From NCBI RefSeq assembly GCF_019468565.1, contig NZ_CP080521.1, positions 8,742,001-8,806,000 on the forward strand: 64,000 bases of DNA, read 5' to 3'. Both the position numbers and the translations under genes were made by a program. Positions 57,948-64,000 of the stretch are shown in pieces (the stretch's first letter is position 1; the number at the start of each line of letters is the position of its first letter). The notes beneath the pieces were generated by a model. It did no database searches, was not told the DNA's origin, and saw nothing but the letters and a program-made list of their open reading frames with translations. This DNA comes from Pseudonocardia sp. DSM 110487. GTDB lineage: Bacteria; Actinomycetota; Actinomycetes; Mycobacteriales; Pseudonocardiaceae.

Positions 57948-58733
57948 ATGGTGTTCAAGAGGCTGATGCAGGCGATGGGGGTCGGTGGCCCCGAGGTCGA
58001 GACCGTGTTGCACGATCCCAACACGGTGCCCGGCGGCATGATCACCGGGGAGGTCTCCCTCCGCGGAGGCACGCACGATTCCTACCTCAGTGGCGTGTAC
58101 CTCGCGCTGCGGACCCGCGTCGAGGTCGAGTCCCGCGACCACGAGTACAACAGCGATCTCGAGTACGCGAAGCTGCCCATCACCAGCGCCTTCGCGCTGG
58201 ACAGCGGCACGCGGCGCTCGTTCCCGTTCCGCTTCCGCATCCCGTGGGAGGCGCCGCTCACCCACTTCTACGGACAGCGGCTGTACGGCACGACCGTGGG
58301 GCTCGCCACCGAGGTGGAGGTCACAGGGGCCGTCGACGCCACCGACCTGGACCCCCTAGCTGTGCACCCGTTGCCCGCGCAGGACCGCATACTGGCCGCA
58401 CTCGCCGGACTGGGATTCAGGTTCCGCAACGCGGACTGTGAGAAGGGCCGCATCCGCGGCATGTACCAGGAGCTGCCGTTCTACCAGGAGATCGAGTTCC
58501 TGCCGCCGCCGCGATTCGCGCAGGGCATCACGCAGCTCGAGGTGACGTTCGTGTCGTCCCCGCGGTCGATGGAGGTCGTGTTCGAACTGGACCGGCGCGG
58601 CGGCTTCCTCACCGAGGGCCACGACTCGTTCAGCCGGTTCACGGTCGACTACGCCACGGCGGATCGAACGGACTGGCAGCGGGAGCTCGAGGGCTACCTG
58701 CAGCACGCCTGCAGGCGCCGCGGCTTCTTCTGA
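57948..58733 (+). CDS. Spo0M-like sporulation-control protein
   Basis: 261 residues with an arrestin-like two-lobed beta fold. FKRLMQAMGVGGPEVETVLH is the family start; GGMITGEVSLRGG and FPFRFRIPWEAPLTHFYGQR are conserved. The C-terminal YQELPFYQEIEFLPPPRFAQ and QLEVTFVSS complete it. In Bacillus Spo0M tunes early sporulation; in actinobacteria the role is unknown. GGAGGGTGACGCC precedes ATG 57948. Inserted in the pterin-like cluster, without shared operon. Confidence 0.85.
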   Translation: MVFKRLMQAMGVGGPEVETVLHDPNTVPGGMITGEVSLRGGTHDSYLSGVYLALRTRVEVESRDHEYNSDLEYAKLPITSAFALDSGTRRSFPFRFRIPWEAPLTHFYGQRLYGTTVGLATEVEVTGAVDATDLDPLAVHPLPAQDRILAALAGLGFRFRNADCEKGRIRGMYQELPFYQEIEFLPPPRFAQGITQLEVTFVSSPRSMEVVFELDRRGGFLTEGHDSFSRFTVDYATADRTDWQRELEGYLQHACRRRGFF

Positions 58734-58768
58734 GCAGGAACGGTCGCCGACCAGCGGGGATGCGCTGC

Positions 58769-59740
58769 TCACGGGTACCACAGGCGCACGCAGAGCGCGG
58801 GCAGCGTGCCGTCGGCGAGGCGGGGCATCAGGGCGGGTAGCTCCTCGAACGGGTGCTCCTCCGTGACCAGCGCGTCGAAGCGCGGGTCGGCGAGCAGGCG
58901 AAGCGCGGTCGCCATGCGCCCTGCGTAGCCGCGGCGGGCCCGGCGCGGCGAGACGGTGCCGACCTGGCTGCTGCGGATCGTCAGGCGCTTGGCGTGGAAC
59001 GCCTCGCCGAGCGGCAGCCGGACCGGTCGGTCGCCGTACCAGGACAGCTCGACGACCTCCCCCTCCGCGGCCAGCAGCTCCAGCGAGCGACCGAGGCCCG
59101 CTTCGGTGGCGCTGGCATGCACGACGAGGTCGCAGTCGCCCGCTGCGTCCTCCGGCGTCGCGAATCCCACGCCCAGCGCGTCGGCGATCACGGCGCGGGC
59201 CGGGTCGGCGTCGACCAGCTCGACCCGCGCTCCCGGGATACCCGCGAGCAGGGCGGCGACACCGCACCCCACCATGCCGCCGCCGACGACGGCGATCCGG
59301 TCGCCGACGAGCGGCGCGGCGTCCCACAGCGCGTTCACCGCCGTCTCGACGGTGCCGGCGAGCACGGCGCGGGCCGGGGGCACGTCGTCGGGCACCGGCG
59401 TCACGGCCGTGGCCGGCACGACGAAGCGCGTCTGGTGCGGGTACAGGCAGAAGACCGTCCGGCCGATGAGATCGGGGGACCCGTGTTCGACCACCCCCAC
59501 CGCGAGGTACCCGTACTTCACGGGCGCGGGGAACTCGCCCTCCTGGAACGGCGCACGCATCGCCGCGTGCTGGCTCTGCGGCACGCCGCCGCGGAAGACG
59601 AGGGTCTCGGTGCCGCGACTCACCCCGGAGTACAAGGTGCGGACGACGACGTCGGCAGGGCCGGGTTCGGGCAGCTCGACGGCCCGGATCTCACCCTCGC
59701 CGGGGGAACGGAGCCAGAACGCCCGGGCTGTGTGACCCAT
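58769..59740 (-). CDS. Zinc-type alcohol dehydrogenase-like protein
   Basis: 323 residues of the MDR superfamily. SGVSRGTETLVFRGGVPQSQ replaces the normal catalytic zinc ligand region; no structural-zinc four-cysteine loop is present. Cofactor motif GDRIAVVGGGMVGCGVAALL, then VELVDADPARAVIADALGV. Related to a group named bchC-like or threonine-dehydrogenase-like. ATG 59740. Divergent from the CDP-alcohol phosphatidyltransferase gene; both may share control with the cluster. Confidence 0.83.
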   Translation of the reverse strand: MGHTARAFWLRSPGEGEIRAVELPEPGPADVVVRTLYSGVSRGTETLVFRGGVPQSQHAAMRAPFQEGEFPAPVKYGYLAVGVVEHGSPDLIGRTVFCLYPHQTRFVVPATAVTPVPDDVPPARAVLAGTVETAVNALWDAAPLVGDRIAVVGGGMVGCGVAALLAGIPGARVELVDADPARAVIADALGVGFATPEDAAGDCDLVVHASATEAGLGRSLELLAAEGEVVELSWYGDRPVRLPLGEAFHAKRLTIRSSQVGTVSPRRARRGYAGRMATALRLLADPRFDALVTEEHPFEELPALMPRLADGTLPALCVRLWYP

Positions 59741-59830
59741 CTCATTCCTTCCCGAGGTGAACCCACCCGCCCGCGTGGACGTGATGCAGAGGTGGAACGC
59801 GGAGTGGTCACCAGCACCTGCACATTAGTG

Positions 59831-60532
59831 ATGGTGGGACCGGGACAGGCGGCAGCAGCCAGCGGGCAGCTGCTCCTCCTGGCCGGGCTCGTCGCCGCGT
59901 TCGGGCTCGGACCGCTCGGCGTGCTGGTCGCAGTGGTGTACGCGGTGGGCCTGCTGGGGCTGCTGTCCGCCGCGCTGCACCGAGCCGGGCGGTCCGTGCT
60001 CGGGCCCGCCGACGTCGTCACGCTCGCCAGGGCGCTGCTCGTCGGCGGTGTCACCGCGATCGTTGCCGAGAGTCTGCTCACCGGGTGGACGGCGCAGGCC
60101 GCGCTGATCACCCTCGCCTCGGTGGCGCTGGCGCTCGACGCCGTCGACGGGAAGGTGGCGCGACGCACCGGCACCGTGTCGCCGGTGGGCGCCCGGTTCG
60201 ACATGGAGGTCGACGCGTTCCTCGTCCTCGTCCTCAGCGTGCACGTCGCCGGGATCGTCGGGCCGTGGGCGCTCGCGATCGGCGGGATGCGGTACGCGTT
60301 CGTCGTCGCCGGCTGGCTGCTGCCGTGGCTGCGCGGGCCGGTGCCGCCGAGCTACGTCGCGAAGACGGTGGCTGCCGTGCAGGGCGTGGTGCTGGTGGTG
60401 GCGGCCTCCCAGCTGCTCCCGCACGCGATCACCGTCGTGCTGGTGGCCGTCGCGCTCGCGCTGCTGGTCTGGTCGTTCGGGCGCTCGGTACACCTGCTGT
60501 GGCGGGCCGAGCGAGCGCCATCCGTCGGCTGA
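59831..60532 (+). CDS. CDP-alcohol phosphatidyltransferase family protein
   Basis: 233-residue membrane enzyme, about six helices. The full catalytic signature is visible: LDAVDGKVARRTG then VSPVGARFDMEVDAF, that is D-x2-D-G-x2-A-R-x8-G-x3-D-x3-D. It transfers a phospho-alcohol group from CDP-diacylglycerol or a similar CDP donor to a hydroxyl acceptor. ATG 59831 is used; GTG 59804 would add nine residues. Last gene of the 53194-60532 cluster and a reason to suspect a lipid- or phosphodiester-linked product. Confidence 0.83.
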   Translation: MVGPGQAAAASGQLLLLAGLVAAFGLGPLGVLVAVVYAVGLLGLLSAALHRAGRSVLGPADVVTLARALLVGGVTAIVAESLLTGWTAQAALITLASVALALDAVDGKVARRTGTVSPVGARFDMEVDAFLVLVLSVHVAGIVGPWALAIGGMRYAFVVAGWLLPWLRGPVPPSYVAKTVAAVQGVVLVVAASQLLPHAITVVLVAVALALLVWSFGRSVHLLWRAERAPSVG

Positions 60533-60539
60533 CCAGGCC

Positions 60540-60863
60540 TCAGGGGAGCGCCTCGAGCCGCTCCATGTGCTCCTCGCCCCACTCGCCGAGCGGTGCCATC
60601 GCCGTGTTGAGCGAGTGGCCGAAGTCGGTGAGCGAGTACTCCACCTTCGGCGGAACCTGGTGGTAGACCTCGCGGTGCACGAGGCCGCTCGCCTCCATCT
60701 CGCGCAGCTGCAGGATCAGCATCCGTTCGCTGATGCCGGGCACGGCGCGACGCAGCTCCCCGAAGCGCACCGGCCCGTCCTGCAGCGCGAACAGGATCAG
60801 CCCCTTCCACTTCCCGCCCATCACGGCGATGGCGGCGTCGAACCCGCACGTGTACTTCCCCAT
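60540..60863 (-). CDS. HxlR family regulator
   Basis: 107 residues. KYTCGFDAAIAVMGGKWKGL holds the conserved cysteine and HTH start, FGELRRAVPGISERMLILQL and VHREVYHQVPPKVEYSLTDF the winged helix. ATG 60863 is chosen; ATG 60875 adds four residues. Divergent from the imine-reductase-like gene with a GTACC/GGTAC dyad in between, which it should bind. Confidence 0.88.
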   Translation of the reverse strand: MGKYTCGFDAAIAVMGGKWKGLILFALQDGPVRFGELRRAVPGISERMLILQLREMEASGLVHREVYHQVPPKVEYSLTDFGHSLNTAMAPLGEWGEEHMERLEALP

Positions 60864-60891
60864 CGGCCACCCCATACGAACAAGAATGTCG

Positions 60892-60914
60892 GTACCCAAC
60901 AGAATTGTAGGTAC
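60892..60914. promoter_or_regulatory. HxlR operator candidate
   Basis: GTACC (60892-60896), 13 bp, GGTAC (60910-60914), in the divergent gap between the hxlR-type gene and the imine-reductase-like gene. Confidence 0.55.
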
Positions 60915-60928
60915 TTGATCGAATGTAA

Positions 60929-61813
60929 GTGAAGGCCCAGCATGGGTTCGTGATCGAAGACGTGACCGTGATCGGGCTGGGCTCGATGGGCAATGCACTC
61001 GCCGGGGCGTTCCTGCGCGCCGGGCACCGCACCACCGTCTGGAACCGCACCCCGGAGAAGGCGGCCCCGTTGCTGGCCGATGGCGCGACGCTCGCGCCGA
61101 CCGTGCAGGCCGCCGTGGCCGCGAGCCCACTGGTGATCACCTGCCTCACCGGCTTCGACGAGACCCGCCATGCACTCGACCCGGCCACCGGCGACCTGGC
61201 GGGACGCACGCTCGTGACGCTCAACAGCGGAGCGCCGGCGCAGGCCCGCGAGACGGCGGAGTGGGCAACCGCGCACGGCGCCCGGTTCCTCGGTGGCGCG
61301 ATCAAGAACGTTCCGTCGGCCGTGGGGGCACCGGACACGCTCCTGTACTACGGCGGCGACCGCGCCGCGTTCGACGAGCACGAGGCCGCGCTGCGGGTGC
61401 TGGGCGGCGACACCGTCCACCTCGGCGTCGAGCCCGATCTGGCCGCGCTCTACGAGATGGCCGTCGGCTCCACGCTGCTGCCCGCGCTCGTCGGTTTCTT
61501 CCAGGGCGCGGCGGCCGTCCAGGCCCGCGGGCTCGCGGCGAGCACGCTCGTGCCGTTCACCGTCAAGTGGCTGGAGATGATCGGTTCGCTCCTGCCGACG
61601 TTCGCCCGCGAGATCGACACCCGCGACTACACCGACGGCCAGTCCTCTGTTGGCCTCTTCCTCGCCTCGGAACCGTGGGACCTCGAGTTCGGCCGGGAAG
61701 CGGGCGTCGACGTCTCGTGGGCGGCCCCGCTGTACGAGCTGGTGCGGCGGGCCGCCGACGCCGGGCACGCCGACCACAGCATCTCCGCGCTCACCGAGGT
61801 GCTCCGCCGTTAG
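60929..61813 (+). CDS. Imine-reductase-like NAD(P)-dependent dehydrogenase
   Basis: 294 residues of the beta-hydroxyacid dehydrogenase superfamily. DVTVIGLGSMGNALAGAFLR is the GxGxxG cofactor site, TTVWNRTPEKAAPL the NADP-preferring loop, and the long interdomain helix starts LAALYEMAVGSTLLPALVGF. The IRED group reduces cyclic imines and builds amines. The catalytic residue of the IRED group (Asp/Tyr) cannot be fixed by eye. GTG 60929 or GTG 60950 may be the start. Controlled by the divergent HxlR. Confidence 0.83.
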   Translation: MKAQHGFVIEDVTVIGLGSMGNALAGAFLRAGHRTTVWNRTPEKAAPLLADGATLAPTVQAAVAASPLVITCLTGFDETRHALDPATGDLAGRTLVTLNSGAPAQARETAEWATAHGARFLGGAIKNVPSAVGAPDTLLYYGGDRAAFDEHEAALRVLGGDTVHLGVEPDLAALYEMAVGSTLLPALVGFFQGAAAVQARGLAASTLVPFTVKWLEMIGSLLPTFAREIDTRDYTDGQSSVGLFLASEPWDLEFGREAGVDVSWAAPLYELVRRAADAGHADHSISALTEVLRR

Positions 61814-61891
61814 CTTCCCCAGAGCGAACCGCGTGGCCATCGGAGAGGTCCGATCGGTAGCGTCGAGGGCCCGAACGACAGGAGTTCCTCG

Positions 61892-63346
61892 ATGACCGGC
61901 CCCGCCACCGGCCACTCCGAATCCGAATCGACCGCACCGCAGACCACCCCGCCGGCGGGCGCATCCCTGGTGATCTGGCTGCTGGTCGGCTCCGCGTTCG
62001 TCATGATCCTCAACGAGACGATCATGAGCGTCGCGCTGCCGGCGCTGATCGCCGACCTGGGCATCACCGTCAGCACCGCCCAGTGGCTGACCAGCGGATT
62101 CCTGCTCACGATGGCCGTGGTCATCCCGATCACCGGGTTCCTGCTCCAGCGGTTCCCGCCGCGGCGGGTCTACCTCACGTCGATGCTGCTGTTCAGTACC
62201 GGCACGCTCGTCAGCGCGCTCGCGCCCGGCTTCCCGATGCTGCTCGCCGGCCGGATCGTGCAGGCCGCGGGCACGGCGGTGATGGTCCCGCTGCTCATGA
62301 CCACCGTGATGCGCCTGGTACCCGCCGAGCGCAGGGGCGCCACGATGGGCACGATCACGATCGTGATCGCCGTCGCGCCCGCCGTCGGGCCGACGCTCTC
62401 CGGGATCATCCTCAGCGCGCTCGACTGGCGGTGGATGTTCTGGATCGTGCTGCCGATCGCCCTGATCGCGTTCGCGGCCGGAGCCCGGTGGCTCCAGGTG
62501 GCGGCCGAGGTGCGCCCGGTCCCCCTCGACCTCGGCTCGGTGGCGCTCTCGGCACTCGGGTTCGGCGGCCTCGTGTTCGGACTCAGCAGCGTCGGCGATG
62601 CCGCCCGCGGGCACGCGCTGGTCACGCCGTGGGCCCCCACCGTGGTCGGGCTGGTGGCACTCGCGTTGTTCGTGGCCCGCCAGCTGCGGCTGCAGGGCGA
62701 CGGAAACGCGCTGCTGGACCTGCGACCGTTCGCGCACCGGCCGTTCGTCCTCGCGATGGTGCTCGTCGTGCTGAGCATGATGTCGCTCTTCGGCGTGCTG
62801 ATCCTGCTGCCTCTGTACCTGCAGGACGTGCTGCACGTCAGCGCGTTCGTCACCGGCCTCGCGGTGCTGCCCGGCGGGCTGGCGATGGGCCTGCTGGGTC
62901 CGGTGGTCGGCCGCCTCTACGACCGGCTCGGCCCGCGCAGGCTCGTCATCCCGGGAGCGGTGGTGCTCACCGTCGCCCTCTGGGCGTTCACCACGCTCGG
63001 TGCGGGCTCCCCACTGTGGATGATCATCGCGTTCCACGTCGTGCTGGTGCTCGGGATCTCGCTGATGCTCACCCCGCTCATGACCGACGCCCTCGGCCGG
63101 CTGCCCCGGCACCTCGACTCGCACGGCAGCGCGATCATGGCGACGCTCCAGCAGGTGGCGGGCGCCGCAGGCACGGCGCTGTTCATCACCGTGATGGCGG
63201 TGGCTTCCACGGAGATCACCATGGGCACGGACGTGGCAGGCGCGCGGGCCGCGTTCATGGTGGCGGCGATCATCGCGACGGTCGCACTCCCGCTCACCTT
63301 CCTCATCGGGGCCCGCAAGGAGGCGGCGGCCTCGGGCGGGTCCTGA
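61892..63346 (+). CDS. DHA2 family MFS exporter (EmrB/QacA-like)
   Basis: 484 residues, 14 membrane helices. MILNETIMSVALPALIADLG is the DHA2 motif D1 with Asn-Glu-Thr, AQWLTSGFLLTMAVVIPITG follows, GRIVQAAGTAVMVPLLMTTV is motif B/C, and RLYDRLGPRRLVIPGAVVL the late loop. Exports drugs or a metabolite with protons. AGGAG lies 7 bp before ATG 61892. Might be co-transcribed with the imine-reductase gene (78 bp gap). Confidence 0.9.
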   Translation: MTGPATGHSESESTAPQTTPPAGASLVIWLLVGSAFVMILNETIMSVALPALIADLGITVSTAQWLTSGFLLTMAVVIPITGFLLQRFPPRRVYLTSMLLFSTGTLVSALAPGFPMLLAGRIVQAAGTAVMVPLLMTTVMRLVPAERRGATMGTITIVIAVAPAVGPTLSGIILSALDWRWMFWIVLPIALIAFAAGARWLQVAAEVRPVPLDLGSVALSALGFGGLVFGLSSVGDAARGHALVTPWAPTVVGLVALALFVARQLRLQGDGNALLDLRPFAHRPFVLAMVLVVLSMMSLFGVLILLPLYLQDVLHVSAFVTGLAVLPGGLAMGLLGPVVGRLYDRLGPRRLVIPGAVVLTVALWAFTTLGAGSPLWMIIAFHVVLVLGISLMLTPLMTDALGRLPRHLDSHGSAIMATLQQVAGAAGTALFITVMAVASTEITMGTDVAGARAAFMVAAIIATVALPLTFLIGARKEAAASGGS

Positions 63347-63356
63347 ACTAGTGTCG

Positions 63357-64000
63357 CTACTCCCCGGCGAACGTTCCGTCCGGTGGCAGCGGCGAGGCGG
63401 CCGCGCCGGCGTCGTGAACGGGACGAGCCCCGGCCCGGAAGCGCTCGAGATCGGGCCCGTGCAGCAGGCGGCCCGATGACCGGTCGGCCGCGGCCCGCGC
63501 TGTCAGGAGATCAACCGGCAGCGGGTGACGGCTCCCGACGAGGAGCAGGTTCCCGAACCGCCGTCCACGCAGCACAGCCGGGTCGGCGACGACGCACGAG
63601 TGCGGGAACACCTCTTGCAGCGTGGCGACCTGGCCGTGAGCGAAGGCCAGCGCACCGCCGTCGGTGACGTTGGCCGCGTACGTCGCCGCCGGGGCCATCA
63701 CGTCCGCGACCTCCGCCAGGAACTCGGTGGAGGCGAGGTGCGCAGGCGTGCGTGCGCCTGCGAACACGTCCAGGACGACGAGGTCGAACGCGCCGTCGCG
63801 GAGCCGGCCCACGACCTCCCGCGCGTCGCCGGTGCGCACCCGCACCCGCCAGGTGCGGTCGAGGGGCAGCTCCCGGCGCACGAGCTCCACCAGTGCCGCG
63901 TCCAGTTCCACGACCTGCTGGCTCGACCGCGGACGGGTCGCGGCCACGTAGCGGGCGAGCGTGAACGCCCCGCCGCCGAGGTGCAGCACGCGCATCGGCC
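63357..64000 (-). CDS. Spermidine synthase-like methyltransferase-fold protein (partial, runs off the right edge)
   Basis: At least 213 residues are inside. MRVLHLGGGAFTLARYVAAT is the SAM/dcSAM-binding GGGxxxxxR motif, QVVELDAALVELVRRELPL the acidic loop, and FDLVVLDVFAGARTPAHLAS the DxFxG catalytic region. The frame is open past the edge; the true start lies outside, since spermidine synthases have an N-terminal strand domain that is missing here. Convergent with the DHA2 gene (10 bp gap). Confidence 0.82.
   Translation of the reverse strand, partial: PMRVLHLGGGAFTLARYVAATRPRSSQQVVELDAALVELVRRELPLDRTWRVRVRTGDAREVVGRLRDGAFDLVVLDVFAGARTPAHLASTEFLAEVADVMAPAATYAANVTDGGALAFAHGQVATLQEVFPHSCVVADPAVLRGRRFGNLLLVGSRHPLPVDLLTARAAADRSSGRLLHGPDLERFRAGARPVHDAGAAASPLPPDGTFAGE

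Overview
High-GC actinobacterial chromosome, most likely from the Pseudonocardiales (Pseudonocardia-like). This is inferred from the very high GC, frequent GTG starts, 4-bp GTGA/ATGA gene overlaps, many TetR/HxlR/MerR/LuxR regulators, luciferase-like (F420-type) oxidoreductases, a mycothiol-type DinB-fold protein and the argS / DUF3105 / DUF305 / tRNA-Arg gene order. No rRNA or CRISPR array was seen.

Region 1 (1-1955) is core: the start of argS, a DUF3105-DUF305 membrane-protein pair and tRNA-Arg(CCG). Region 2 (1909-14353) is a 12.3-kb genomic island. It is bounded by a 108/107-bp direct repeat made of the 3' half of the tRNA gene plus its terminator. It keeps remnants of an integrative element (frameshifted integrase, clipped excisionase, C-terminal piece of a replication helicase, a second recombinase scrap) and palindromic iterons. 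Its cargo is a DHFR-like / YCII / ECF42 sigma-factor operon, two IS1380-type insertion sequences (one broken, one intact) flanking a TetR-NmrA pair, and a frameshifted MFS exporter.

Region 3 (14380-37501) is a patchwork of regulator-plus-enzyme pairs: SDR and MerR sharing twin operators, an aldo/keto reductase, a large LuxR-type ATPase regulator, a second YCII-ECF42 module with a good ECF42-type promoter, a beta-lactamase-fold lipoprotein followed by a two-component system, a TetR-glycosyltransferase operon, a LysR-dehydratase pair, an aminoglycoside-phosphotransferase-like gene, an HxlR-SDR pair, and a CGNR regulator / MFS / methyltransferase operon. An array of four 10-mers in exact 20-bp phase lies at 28193-28262.

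Region 4 (37591-42230) is the strongest candidate for an unusual system. A 1337-residue protein joins a trypsin-like protease, a STAND-type NTPase and a long helical-repeat tail. It is followed by a small ORF, a two-hairpin leader and a Trypco2-family protein. This is the architecture of predicted NTP-dependent conflict (defence or self-killing) systems.

Region 5 (42240-53205) holds a membrane Ser/Thr kinase with two DUF3558-like ectodomains, a methyltransferase, a second phased intergenic array, a lipoprotein, TetR- and WYL-controlled enzymes, an AlkZ-like DNA glycosylase, and DHFR-like and VOC proteins. Region 6 (53194-60532) is a coherent cluster: stand-alone GTP cyclohydrolase II, creatininase-family amidohydrolase, an operon of a 6-pyruvoyl-tetrahydropterin-synthase-like protein with an altered metal site, glycosyltransferase, methyltransferase and a membrane protein of the lysylphosphatidylglycerol-synthase/flippase fold, a zinc-type dehydrogenase and a CDP-alcohol phosphatidyltransferase. 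It suggests an unrecognised pathway joining a GTP-derived pyrimidine or pterin to a glycosylated or lipid-linked product. The window ends with an HxlR regulator, an imine-reductase-like enzyme, a DHA2 exporter and a partial spermidine-synthase-like protein.
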